Assembly (NCBI GenBank): GCA_021904315.1
Contig: CM038911.1
Location: forward strand, 2,358,501 to 2,422,500
Reading direction: 5' to 3'
Source of the DNA: Sphagnum magellanicum
Taxonomy: Eukaryota; Streptophyta; Sphagnopsida; Sphagnales; Sphagnaceae
Length of the DNA: 64,000 bases
Part shown: positions 34,740 through 46,439 of the stretch, one piece after another
How the letters are laid out: every line of letters starts with the position of its first letter
Numbering within the stretch: the first letter of the stretch is position 1
The notes under the pieces: generated by a model
Database searches by the model: none
Told to the model about the DNA's origin: nothing
What the model saw: only the letters and a program-made list of their open reading frames with translations
Position numbers and translations under genes: made by a program

Positions 34740-35030
34740 AAGGCTGTGGGGGGTTTTTGAAAGCTTTCAGAATCAAAGAACCTCCAGTTCTTGGCTTTTG
34801 AAAATTTTCAGAATCAAACAAATCTTGGGTTGTGGGTTTCTGTAAAAAATTTCAGAATCCAACAACCTCTAAATTCTGTGTTTCTTGAAAAGTTGCAATA
34901 ACCTCCAGTTCCAGGTCTTTGAAACTTTTCAAAGAACTGACAGGTGTTATGAAAGAACCGATGCTCCAGTGTAGGTTCTTTGACAGATTCTTCAGTTGTT
35001 CCAAGAATCATAGTTATGGGTCAAAACCAA
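34740..35030. repeat. Dispersed 'agaacctccagttc' repeat, copy 1
   Basis: Internal near-copies of ttttgaaaattttcagaatc and agaacctccagttc follow one another, then caaagaactgacaggtgttatgaaagaaccg-type and gggtcaaaacc blocks. The same order occurs at 60690-61050, with a fragment at 46140-46290. The family looks non-coding. Confidence 0.65.
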
Positions 35031-35483
35031 TCCTTTGATTTGTTGAGGATCTCTCTGACCAAGGGTCCACATGCCTGACCCTTAATCATGGGTGCTGCTT
35101 TCTTTGAAAAAAAAAAAAAAAAAAACAAGAGAGAACAACCCAACACTGGTAACAACCTCAGTGTTGCAACTATCTGTTTGCCTGAATACAAGCTGTAGCA
35201 AAGCAGGCCATCAAGCTAAAAAGCTTAAGCTATTCCTTCACCTTGACTAAGCAGATTGCCAGCTACTTTCTTAATCCAAGGTACTACTACTTACTTACAC
35301 CTGACTTCTAAACAAACCCCAAGAGTAGATTGATAGCCTGCTGCAACCAGGCTCAAGGTACTGAAACCTAGTCCATTGTACTACTACTTCAAGTACTGGC
35401 CTTTTTCAAGAGGAGGTAACTAAACCCATAGTACTCTTTTACTAGGGCCACTTATTATTTATTACACCTTGTGTGAACCAGAA

Positions 35484-35504
35484 CCCTAAACCCTAAACCC
35501 TAAA
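35484..35504 (+). repeat. Interstitial telomere-type repeat
   Basis: Three perfect tandem copies of CCCTAAA, the plant telomere heptamer. The array is too short to be a telomere; it may be repair-inserted telomeric DNA or a telo-box-like motif. A related ttagggtttaggg word lies near 63725. Confidence 0.85.
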
Positions 35505-38013
35505 TTTATTTGGGTTGCTTTTTAAATAGTCATCATAGATATATTTTCTTAAGAGTAAATCAATGTCTATGAGTCCAGTTTCAACATCTTCTAAGTTAAA
35601 TTAGCCCCACTAAGAAGCCTCACTCAATAAAAAGATGGTAGCGGTGTAGGTGCCGTTTCACCGGCCAAGGTGAATTGCACCCCACACACACACACACACA
35701 CACACACACTCATGATACCTTCACCTTGTTGAGCCCAACAATTATTAAATTTTGTTTGAAAGGCTCTGATTTAATCTGAGGATAGGATACTTAGGGCCCC
35801 ATTCAGACCTAAAGTTTGAGTCTGTTGATAAAGTGCGGCCAATAGGGCAATGATAGGGTTTACTTTAGCAACAATGATAGGTTTAACCTCTGAGTAGGTT
35901 TTTTTATAAAAAAAATGGGGTACCACATATTAAAAAATTGATGTTTGGTAAATTATCAAGATTGATAACCTACTTGGATGATAATCAAGTCATCCACATA
36001 GGTTATTAGATTTTGAAATTTCAATTATCAATTCAACCAATTATTAAAAAAATTAAGAATTGGCTAGTAAGTTATTTAATAACCAACTTGATAACTGGGT
36101 CAAAACTCAATAACTGGCCAACATTGGGGCCAAGGTGAACCAACACCCACTGATGCACCATGAAGGATGGATGAGAAATGGTTAAGAAACAATTTCCTAT
36201 TGGGTTCTAGTTTTTTTAAGCTGTAAAACCCTAAATAGCCAGATTTGGCTTTGTTTGAAATTTTTAATGTCTTTAGACAACTCATATCTACATTTTTTTT
36301 TCATTTTTTTTTTTTTTTGGGTTGGGTGCAAAACAAGAATATCTGTCCAATAATGTGCTTCTAATAGAAGAATCTTTTGATTTTGCTACCCATTTAAAAA
36401 GGATTCTCATATTTTCATTCTCATTCCAAAACTTGCAAGCCTTGAATCTTACTTGTAACACTGCATTTTGGCTTCGAATTTTTTTTTTTCATGGGTAGTT
36501 AATCTTGGGCAACATTTACTTGAAATGAGCTCAATCTATAGCTTCAATATCTCATCATCCTTGGCTTGAATCTGGCTGAAATTGTTGTCAAAGAGCTATG
36601 AATGTGCAAACCTTCAATCTAATTGTTACATTTGTAATTTGATTCATGGATGAGTACATTGCAAGAATTTTTTTTAACTAAGACCTCAAATAGAGGTAAA
36701 AAATGGTTGTAAAATAAGCTTAGGCTTTTAAGGGTTAATTCACCAAACCTTGGGTGAACCAGCACCCATATTGGTACCATTATAAAAATCTCCAAACCCA
36801 TTTAAATTATTTCTAAATATTACAAATATCCCATGCATAGACTAAAATCAGGTTCTTAAAGTATACACAGCTAACATTTTAAAGGCTTCATATGGCCACT
36901 AAGAGGTCTTACTAATGAAGGTACCTAAGGTACCGCCGGTTCACCCTAACCAAATTCACCATGGTGATTAGCTCAATTACTCGTTTCAATTACCTACCTC
37001 CCTATCTCCTAGTCGGTAATCAAAACAGCCCATACCTATGTATAAACTAGGTACTTACTTAGTTATCACCTATTTTTCTACCTACCTTCTTCAGTAAAGG
37101 GCCTCCTAGAGATGATAATTAACAAAGGAAATGTTAAATTTGGAGTCAGAGACCCTTGGGCAAGGGCATTCCCAAAATTACCAGCCCTTGCTTGGCCTTT
37201 GGGCTGCTTAGTTTGGGAATGCCCCTGCCCTGGGGCTTTACCCTACACTAACTCTTTCTACTCACTTCCAAATGGAGTGCAGCAAAAAAAAAAAAAAAAT
37301 TCTTCATGGCAGTGCTCTTCTGATTCTGCACTACACTGGCGGTTATTGGCAAACTCAAATACCCACCCAACAGGGGAACATACCAGTGTTGGGCGGGTAT
37401 CAAAATGGCCTTTGAGTAGCACCTGGTCACAGTGATCCAGTTATTCCCTATTTGAAACGTTCAGGGTATCATTTTCGAAGATACCCGGATTGAACCCCTG
37501 ATCACCGGCTCTAACTTGTATGAGAAAAACCAGATGAATGAAAAAAATTGGATCCAAAAAAACAAATTTAAATACTGAGACCCAAAAGAGATAAAACCCC
37601 TTACTTGGGTCAAGATACAGTGTACAAGGTTTAATGCATAATCGTTCAACAAGGTTCGAATTAATTACAGTAGTTGTACTGATAGGAGCAGTGAAAACAC
37701 ATGTAGCAATAGTGGAGGCGCTCAGGAAAAGGGAAAGACAGCATGAAACTTAGTTTTGTGAGTTTCAACTCACCTTAATGTACAATTTTTTGCAAAAATC
37801 TTTTTGAAATTCACCCCATGTAAACTCAGGCTTCATTCGGGTGCTGTATTTTCCTTATTTTATAGATAACTATGATTTTTTTATTTTAAAAAATTGAAAA
37901 TAATAATTTGTTTGAATTTTGGTTTTATTTGAAAAAAAGTAATAATCGGTTAGTGACAACCGCCAAATGATAATCGGCTGTTCTCAAATTCATGAGAACT
38001 GACAACTTGAGAA
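35505..38013. other. Intergenic DNA with dispersed repeats
   Basis: No gene is recognised. It holds a (CA)n tract at about 35684-35709. The word ggtgaaccaacacccactgatgcaccat appears in variants near 36133 and 36750, and again at 47.1, 47.9, 50.0 and 59.8 kb. A hairpin at 37157-37230 has arms gggcaagggcattcccaaa and tttgggaatgcccctgccc with one mismatch. Confidence 0.45.
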
Positions 38014-38149
38014 TTGCTTTTTTTTAAAAATAAAAATATTGATACCCTGACCTTTTTCTCTCTTTTTTTAACCGTGGCGAGCAAAGAGAGCAAAGAGTGT
38101 TTTTTGTTTTTGTTTTTTTTTTTGGCCTTTTTGATATTTTATATTTTTA

Positions 38150-39304
38150 CCGTGGCGGCGCAGGCGGCAACGCCCACGTCGCTGGCCGACGCCTGCAGCG
38201 TCGCACCCCCAAATTCCTCGCTATGCCTCGCCGCCACAGATTTGCCTTAGATTCGCCTACTCTCTCTCTCTCGCAACAGAACACTGTTGCAGCAGGAGCA
38301 AGATGATCATCACAATCATCGTCGTCTTCCTCTTTTTCTTCTTGCGTCGTCGTCGTCGACGTCGCAGTTCGTGGTACTTACTCCTTCTTGGATGTAGCAG
38401 CAGCAGCAGCGGCAGCTCCCTGCCGTGACAGCTGGTTGCAGGAGATGAAGAACAAGAAAAAGAAGATTGGAGCATATTACCGGCCATCAGGCTGCCGCAG
38501 TCGCCACGCAGTTTCGCGCTTTTCTATTTTTGCTCACGGACCAGCTGCCAACAGTAGCAGCAGCAAAGCCGGGAGTGGGTGGGGAGAGAGAGAAGAGAGA
38601 AGACGCCGGCGCGCTCCGCGGGGGCCACCAGCTACACTCGTTAGTACTACTACTACCAGTGTGTCGTAGCTGCAACTGTTGTGTGTCTGTCTGTGATTGA
38701 TCTGTCAGCTTCCTTAAAACTATTCCTTACTGCTCATCTAGGCTTGCTGCTGCATGTGGGTGAGTAAAAAATTCTTAACAGCGTGCAGCTCCAGCAACTG
38801 CTTGGGTGGCCGTTTTGTTGGATTCCACTTTCGTGGTTCTCCGAGAGAGAGAGAGAAAGAGAGAGAGAGGCGCTCTCCTGCACGGAAGCCGCAGCTGGCT
38901 GGAGTAGTAGCTGGTACTCTAGTGGCGTTATCTACTCGTAAAAAGTCCGCGACTTGGAAACTGGGGTCGACTAAGGCGGTTTGTTTTTTATGTCGGGTTT
39001 TGCTGCAGCTGGTTGCAGAATTTTTGCTGTGCATGTACCCGCATCTGAACAACTCTCTCACTGTCGAAGCTCGACTTTTTATCTTCGTGTCCTTTTTTCA
39101 GGCTACTACTTTGTTGTTGAAGACTGGAGTTTTTTGGAAGAAGAAGAAGAATATTATTATTATATTGTTGGTGAGTCTTTGCGGTTGTTTTAATTGTCGT
39201 GGAAGTGCTCCTCATCAGCTGCTGCAAAGGCGGCTCATGAGTCTCTCTAGTAGCTGCTGCTGGGGAAGCTAGCTGCCATTGTATGAGCTGCTCTCAAGGT
39301 TAGT
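38150..39304 (+). other. GC-rich leader or promoter region of the protease gene
   Basis: Base composition rises sharply compared with the AT-rich DNA upstream. The region contains (GA)n at about 38845-38872 and several short overlapping open stretches on both strands, probably upstream ORFs or noise. Potential splice signals exist (gtgagt at about 39170), so a 5' UTR intron is possible. No separate gene is supported. Confidence 0.45.
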
Positions 39305-41269
39305 ATGGAAACGTCGTCGCTGAGCATGAGCTGCAGGAGCTCTCGTGGTAATGGTGTTGGAGGTGGAGTTTCATGCAGAGCGGTCTTGTATTCTCGTGTC
39401 AAATGGACAGTACTAGCAGTGTGTCTCTTAGTCTGTTTCCTGTGTGTAGCGGTCCTTCTTTTGGTTCCAAAAGATGTCTGCGGAACATTTGTGAAATCGT
39501 CGCGCCGGGCTGATTTCGTGGACTTCCGGCGGTGGTCGAGAAGTTTTAGCTGGCGGCCGAAATCGGAGAGGCCGAAACCATGGCGAGAAAACAAGCTGCT
39601 GCAGGTGCAGGTTAGAGATCATCATCATGCGGAGTCGAGCTCAGAAGAGTACATATGGGGTATGCGCGGGCGGCATTCTGCAGGACGAAGCAGCAGCAAT
39701 GGACGTGCAAGAGCGGCAGCGGCTGCGACTGGAGGAGCTGCAATTCGTATCAAACTCGTGCACAGGAACTCACCGGAATCGCCATTTAGGAAGGAGTATA
39801 GTACGCGTGGGAAAGCTTGGGAAGATGCCAGGGAGATGGATGTTGTCAGACTCGCAGGGTTCAGGAAACGGATACTTGCGCAAGCAGACGACAACAATTG
39901 GAGGAAAGTTGCAGCAACTGCTGCTGCTTCTTCCGGATCAAATGCTGCAGCAACTGGAGCTGGAAGCGTTGCTGAGGCGCCAGCGATCATGGCAACAATA
40001 CAAAACCCGAGCGCTGGCGGCTCGACCGTGCCTGCAGCAATGAATTCCTTTCAGACCTCTGTGGTATCAGGCTCAACACTCGGATCAGGACAATACTTCG
40101 TGAGCTTCAGCATCGGAACTCCGGCGCAGAGCTTCTTCCTGGTCGCAGACACAGGCTCCGATCTCATTTGGGTGCAATGCGCGCCTTGCACGCAGTGTTA
40201 TCCGCAAAATGATCCTCTGTACTCACCCTCCAACTCCTCGAGCTTCGTCCCCGTGCCATGCTTCTCCAGCGAGTGCAACCTCGTCCCCGCAACTCCTGGC
40301 TTCCCGTGCGATGCGGAAACGTATCCGGGTGCATGTGCATACGTTTACCAGTATGCGGATTCCTCGACCACCAAAGGAGTGTTCGCATTCGAGACCGCGA
40401 CACTGCAGAAGTCTTCTTCTTCCAGCAGCTCCTCCCCGAGCTCTTCTAGCTCCATAGTACACATCCAGAACGTCGCATTTGGATGCGGGACTGACAATCA
40501 AGTGAGCTTCCAAGGAGCAGACGGAGTGCTAGGATTAGGTCAAGGACCGCTCTCCTTCACATCGCAGATTGGGTACGCCTATGGCGATGTCTTCTCTTAC
40601 TGTCTCGTGAGCTACCTAGAACCTGTTTCTGTCTCTTCCTCATTGCTCTTCGGCGGCGATGGCGGCGGCGGCGGCGGACTGTTCGCCAACCACAGCAGCT
40701 CGCAACTGCAATACACACCCATTCTTAGCAATCCTCGGTCCGGGACTTTGTACTACGTGGGTATTCAGGAAGTGAGTGTCGCAGGCTCAGTTCTTGACAT
40801 TCCTTCCTCTGCATGGAGCTTCGATCTGTTGGGCGACGGCGGGACGACGATAGACTCCGGCTCCACACTCACGTACTTCGTTCCTGCTGCTTACAGTGTG
40901 ATTCTCACTGCTTTCAAGCAAGTTTTGCTGCAGGAGTTTCCAGAGGTAACACTACAAACAACAACGGCGCAGACATTTGATCTGTGCGTCAATGTTTCTG
41001 CTGCTGCCGCCTACAGTAGTTCTGTGCAGCCGTATCCGGAGTTCCGAATCCGGTTCCAGAACGATGCGGATTTCTCGCCGCCTCCCGAGAACTACCTTGT
41101 GGATGTTGCTCCCGATGTCAAGTGCGTGGCCCTTCAAGGACTTCAATCCGATAGCTTCGGTTTCAACACAATTGGAAACCTGTTGCAACAAAATTTTCTG
41201 GTGGTTTATGATCGCCATAGCTCGCGTATCGGGTTTGCTCGCTCGCACTGTGCAGCAGTCGCGGACTAG
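39305..41269 (+). CDS. A1B (nepenthesin-like) aspartic protease
   Basis: A single exon of 654 codons. Residues about 33-55 are a hydrophobic segment, likely a signal anchor, after a short basic N-terminus. A prosegment follows with IKLVHRNSPESPF, the motif typical of plant CDR1/nepenthesin-like proteases. The catalytic part begins about residue 262 (GQYFVSFSIGTP), with active sites DTGSD (282-286) and DSGST (517-521). The conserved C-terminal IGNLLQQNFLVVYD lies at 623-636 and GFARSHC near the end. The Cys-rich nepenthesin insert (CAPCTQCYP and later Cys) is present. The enzyme would cleave peptides at acidic pH in the secretory pathway, vacuole, wall or outside. Unusual points are the long Arg/Ser/Ala-rich region before the catalytic domain, a run of about 15 Ser around 370-383 and a Gly run near 451-458. 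The start is the first ATG giving the membrane segment. Family and catalytic sites are certain; substrate and location are not. Confidence 0.95.
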   Translation: METSSLSMSCRSSRGNGVGGGVSCRAVLYSRVKWTVLAVCLLVCFLCVAVLLLVPKDVCGTFVKSSRRADFVDFRRWSRSFSWRPKSERPKPWRENKLLQVQVRDHHHAESSSEEYIWGMRGRHSAGRSSSNGRARAAAAATGGAAIRIKLVHRNSPESPFRKEYSTRGKAWEDAREMDVVRLAGFRKRILAQADDNNWRKVAATAAASSGSNAAATGAGSVAEAPAIMATIQNPSAGGSTVPAAMNSFQTSVVSGSTLGSGQYFVSFSIGTPAQSFFLVADTGSDLIWVQCAPCTQCYPQNDPLYSPSNSSSFVPVPCFSSECNLVPATPGFPCDAETYPGACAYVYQYADSSTTKGVFAFETATLQKSSSSSSSSPSSSSSIVHIQNVAFGCGTDNQVSFQGADGVLGLGQGPLSFTSQIGYAYGDVFSYCLVSYLEPVSVSSSLLFGGDGGGGGGLFANHSSSQLQYTPILSNPRSGTLYYVGIQEVSVAGSVLDIPSSAWSFDLLGDGGTTIDSGSTLTYFVPAAYSVILTAFKQVLLQEFPEVTLQTTTAQTFDLCVNVSAAAAYSSSVQPYPEFRIRFQNDADFSPPPENYLVDVAPDVKCVALQGLQSDSFGFNTIGNLLQQNFLVVYDRHSSRIGFARSHCAAVAD

Positions 41270-41293
41270 AGCGAGCAAGTGCGCGGGGCTTTG

Positions 41294-41296
<3 letters not shown>

Positions 41297-41338
<42 letters not shown>

Positions 41339-41340
41339 CC
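41297..41340 (+). repeat. (CT)n microsatellite in probable 3' UTR
   Basis: About 18 CT dinucleotides, then CCCT units, begin about 28 bp after the protease stop codon. Probably transcribed as part of the 3' UTR. Confidence 0.85.
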
Positions 41341-44010
41341 TCCCTCGCCTCGCGCTTCTCCTTCTTCCTGTCCTGGACCCGGAATGTACGTAGAAAATGA
41401 TACATACATACGCTTTTCAATACGTACTCTTCTCCATACGGTGAGTTCCAATTCCTTCCTTAAACTAGTTTTCTCTTTTTACAGATTGCAAATTTCATCA
41501 AAGCCACTTTAAAACAATTTAATCTTCCTACTCTCTGGAAATTCCATCAATGCTAAAACAAGTTTGTCATCTTACAATCATTTTATTTTATTTTAAATTT
41601 AAAATATTGCAATTTTGTGACGTAGCCACATTGGTGATCATCCATCCACAAGGGGAATTAGCCAAATTTGGCTACAGGTCAAAGAGGAAAGTAGGAAAAA
41701 AAATTAAATGATCCTGCTATATTTTGGTGACCTATTGGAAGTTGGAACCTATTGTCTAAATAGGGTGATTACAGAAAAGTTTCCTCAAAAGTCTAGCATT
41801 TGTTCTAAAAAAAATTCCTTTATATGAGTTGCACTAGATTTTATTTTTTTTGGGCCACCTAGTGGCAAAAATGTGCCCTCAAATGCTAAATTTGTAAATT
41901 TCATCAAAGCCAGTGTGGTTTTGCACTTGGCTTTTGTTGTGGACTAGGCTTAACAAATTTGGCTTGTTTTCTTTGGCATTTAGACAGGTGTGGTGGAGGA
42001 GGGAGGATGATCTTGTTGTACAAAAGCTAAAGACACATTCAAGGGGACAACCTGCAATAGAAAAAAAAAATGGGTGGGTCACTCCAGAAAGACTTTAGCA
42101 TGAAGATTCATTTTTTATTTTCAGTTTCTTAGTGTAAACCATTTATCAGATTGCAGAGGTTTAGAGAGAACAGGGATTTCACATTTGAGACCAGTTTGGT
42201 AGAATTGAAATGAGAAGAAACATTGGAATGGAATGACCAGAAAAATGTCTTTCACATTTTCTACAATTAGAAAATCCTTCCAAATCAAAAATAATTTCAT
42301 CTCGTTTTCAGTTAGGTATTTGTGATCAAGGAAAACCTTGGAGACTGAAGCAGGTAGATAGATAGATAGATAGTCAGGGCAGTTAGTAGTCATCCTTGGT
42401 GGATGAATAACATGCAAGCTGTAGAGTGGGGTCATTCCATGCATGGATCCAAATAAGGAGTGTTTAAGATCACAAGGATGTTTTCTGGTGAGTGATATAT
42501 ATATATATATATGGACTGCTTTTGCATATGGAGATTGTTATTTGGTGAAATTGGGTCCTGGTCTTTTCTCGTTTTTTAATCTGTTAAAGCCACATTGTTC
42601 CTTTATTACAGGAACGTATCCTACTTGGCTTTTTCTACTAAGTCTTTTGAAAGTTTGGATGGTACCCAAAACAGAGAGGAAAACTTATGAATTTATAATT
42701 TATTTATATGATTATGAATTTTCAATATGAATTGTTTCTGCCAAACAGTGTATATAGTGTTAAGTGTCAACATATGAAGTTTCTGGCTTTGCAGAAACAA
42801 ATCAAAGCTTATTGCAGAAAGGTTTTTGTGTTGAGTGCATGAAGAAGATTATTCTTGCATTAAAAATAATTAACCGGCGGTCTGACAACTGGGTGTCCTA
42901 TGTATGTATTATTGGAGATGCAGTGTCTCTTGTGGCTAATAGTAAAACTTTGCCTATTTTGCACAAAAATAATCTACATGATATTCCTTGTTTGAGCTGC
43001 AAGAAATCATTCCATTTGAAAGTAAGGCCAAAATCTAGTGGATTTGCACTGAACCTAATTTTCAAACTTGAGGAGACAACATCTTGCACTACTAGATCAA
43101 AACAACAATTTTAGATCAAGACAACAAATGTTTCCTATTACACGAACAATGCCCAAGAGACAAGTGTTTTGTATTACTAGATCAATGCCCAACAGTATCA
43201 AAACTAACAAAATCACACACATAAAAACATGCACACAACATTCCATCAAAGTCAAAATTAATGAAGAGTCACAGGTAAACCCGATTCTCCAGCTTCAAAA
43301 GACACCAATGTCATGCACTACTAGATCTATGCGTTACTAGATAGATCTGTGCGTGGTTAACACTATCTCAAATTTTAACAGAGTCAACGCCGCAATTGAA
43401 ACTATCAAAGTCACATGCATAAAAGCATGCAGACAACTTGTGAGGGGAGTCATAATTCTCATTGCAAGTTGGTGCAAGATGACTTTTGCAAATGTTGAAA
43501 GTCAAGGAGGCAACAACCTACAAGCAAGGCAGACAAAAACATACACGAGTCCAAACCTTTGTATGCAGCAAAGTAGAAAAGAATACTAAAGGACATTTTT
43601 GTTAGTTTTTGCTTTGAACAATAAATCATTGTTTGTAGTAGGAGTAGTGAGTAGGCTAGACAGCTTCTTTTTTTTTTTTCCCCCCATCCACAATAAATAA
43701 ATAAATGAATAACTAAATGAAAGTTGTAACTCAAAATTCTCTTACAAGTTTTTTCTAACAAAGTTTGTTTGTTGTTGTTGATGTGCAGATTCACTGCCTG
43801 ACCTCTGTGGACTACCAAACAGCTTTTCTATCCAACAATAAAGATGGCCATCAGAATTCTCTTACATGTTGCTATAATTGTGCCATGTGTAGTTATTAGA
43901 GATATTACTGACCTGATAAGACTTTCTGAGAGCATTTTGAGGCAAATCTGGATCAAATCCAACACCATATGTGTCCTATGTGCCAATAGGTTGTCAATAG
44001 GGTTATCCCT
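41341..44010. other. Intergenic, no gene recognised
   Basis: Holds (GATA)n at about 42355-42374 and (TA)n at about 42497-42512. A segment near 41635-41690 (agccaaatttggctac) resembles 62575-62593, so it is a dispersed repeat. The open stretch at 42764-43114 has no recognisable domain. Confidence 0.4.
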
Positions 44011-44013
44011 TAA

Positions 44014-44335
44014 AGTACCCCAAACTGGGAGTACCAGGCCCTAGTTTTGCCAAAACTGGGGATGAATTTTTTTAATCCGGATGAAAATAGCACACAGGAA
44101 ACCAAAGCAAGAAAAAGAAGAGAGGTGACCAAACTGGTTTTGTCATCTAAATTGGTTCTCACAAGAGTTTCAGCCCCAGTGTTGGATTTAAGAAGCACCC
44201 CAAAAGTGAGGGTATTACACCCCAGTTTTGTCAAATTTGGGGATAAAAGATGGGACCAAACCAGTTTTCTCACCTGAATTGGTGCTCACATGAGTTTGAC
44301 CCCCAGTTTTGGATTTGCATTACCTGCTGCTGCTT
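44014..44335. repeat. Imperfect tandem duplication
   Basis: Two units, roughly 44014-44192 and 44195-44330, share 'ccccaaaa', ttttgccaaaactgggga versus ttttgtcaaatttgggga, gaccaaac(c)agttttctcacct-like and gagtttgaccccc-like blocks in the same order. The first has an extra internal stretch. Non-coding. Confidence 0.6.
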
Positions 44336-45810
44336 CACCCTCATATTCTTCATTGAATCTAGTCTTGTCAGTATAAAAATCCTGCAAACTTCTGAACCGA
44401 TACTCAGTTTCATTAAATGGCACCCAACCTCGCTCACTTTACTACACTTGAATTGGCGATGAAACAGGGATTATAGTATTGAACTAGGACCCAAAGACAG
44501 GGTGACTTTTAAGGCAAATTCTAGCATACGCTAGTCATTTTTACTTTAACATGCCGTGGTGAACTTTTTCTTCTCCTAGGTCCACAATTCATGTCCCTGC
44601 CATTAGCCTAGGCCAAAAATGGTGACCAACAAAACTAGAAATGAAAATCCCTCGTAGCCAATGAGACGAGGCAACAGCCACTTGAGAGGCCCAGTTTTCT
44701 TTCCTTTTGGGGGAAGGGAGGGGGAGAGGGAGGGAGAGATGGGAATCTTTTGGAATTTGATGTTCCCAAATCTATTGCGTATGGTTCCTTCATGTTCCCA
44801 CCAAGTGCAAATGTTTATGTATTACAATTTTGTGTAAAATACTCCAAGGGTATGGAATTGCTTATTAGGGGTTCAAAACAGGTCAAAATGATTAAATGAA
44901 TGTTAAATTACTTAATTAATTTGTATTGAATGCTATAATCATAATCAAAAAATTTAAAAATTTTACAAGTGCTAAAAGAATAGCTGGTCCTAAATGTGAT
45001 TCTTAATGAAAATTTTGAAATAAGCAACCAAAAAATTATTACTAACACGGAGACAATGACAAAATGAAAAAGATACCAGAAACACACTGGACTGGGTATG
45101 ACTTCAAGGAAAACTCTATCATGTTCCCAATAACAGCAGACTCTATGTATCCCATTTGTCTCGCTCAATGCCTTTTACATATAGTAAAGGACGTCGTGAA
45201 GCATCATTTCATTCATCTGTCTTGTCATCCATCTGTCCATCCGTCCACTCATCCATATGTCCTGTCATGGTCTGTTTACTCCGACGGGGCGAAGAAAGAG
45301 TGGAATACAGACGCAGCATGGCGAAGAAAGCAATAGGAAGAGATGGCACACATGCTATCTCACGGGTCACAAGCAGTGCAAACATCAAGATTTTCAGCAG
45401 CCAAGGTCCTGATCGATACATGCGAAATGTCATATATAAAGAGGTTTTGGAAATGTAGTTTGTAATTGTAATTTTGTAATGTGTACAGTCAAATACACAC
45501 ACCTGTGCATTAGGCACGAGATTCAAACTAGTTCCTTTGTAAAGTACATTGTAACCTTGTTGCAATTTTTCAACCTTTTTGGCATGTAATGGACTGGGCC
45601 TAACTCATGCCAGTTTGCATGTATGGATTCCTGGATTGTGAGGATCCTGGGCATCTCCAACTGGTCAAGGCTGTGCTATGCTGTGCTGTGCTCCCCGTTC
45701 CCAGTACCTGGACTGGTTCTGGTTAGGACTCTGGTTTGGGTTACAGGGAGCAGCACTGACACCCCCAAAGCTTGTAAGTGGGTTTTCTTTTTTTTGGTGA
45801 CAAATTTCGT

Positions 45811-45903
45811 GTACTTTTTGCACCCTGTCAAATCTGGAATTTGGCCATCAGTTTCAGAAATAAACAATTTTTTTCGGTTTTTGACCCGGTGCAAAAAAAG
45901 TAC
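45811..45903. repeat. Foldback element, about 93 bp
   Basis: The arm gtactttttgcaccctgtcaaa at 45811-45832 pairs with the complement of tttgacccggtgcaaaaaaagtac at 45880-45903, with two extra bases and few mismatches, around a loop of about 47 bases. Probably a small MITE remnant; flanking duplications were not clear. Confidence 0.65.
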
Positions 45904-46439
45904 GCCATACCCATAACGGCCAAAATGAACCAGTTGCCAACCGCAACGAGCACACCGTGAGGGATGGATGGTGGATGAACAGAAACCAATCTTTCATTGA
46001 GTTCCAGTTCCCTGGTTAACTCAGTTTCTCTATTTACTGCCTAGACTACTAACGACTCACTAGTCCTTATCTTTGTACTAACCGGAGTAGGGTGGGTATT
46101 TGATTTTGTTAATAACCATTTGGTCTTGCCAGGTCATTTAAATATGCCATAATTGGAGAACTGCTGGTTCCATTTATGGGGAAATCATAAACAAAAGAAC
46201 CATTGGTTCTGGTCACTTCAAAAACCTCAAAGAATCAATAGTTCTCAATGAAAGAACCAGTGGTTTGCTGCCACCCATATTCTTATGGACCCATCCTTTA
46301 CTCTTAGGTTACCACGGTCGGTGAACCCAGATATCAACCCAATTAGGGTTCATCCAAAACTGAGTCATAACATGCTTCCAGTGGATGGTACACTAGTGGC
46401 TACTAGCTCTGACAACCCAATTACATAGTTGTAAGTAAC

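Noticed and set aside
38388..39272. Open stretches in the GC-rich leader of the protease gene
   Set aside because: They are rich in Ser, Arg and Glu from simple repeats and do not match a family. They are better explained as 5' leader or upstream ORFs.
42764..43114. Plus-strand open stretch of 116 codons
   Set aside because: No recognisable domain, no splice context and AT-rich composition typical of the intergenic DNA.
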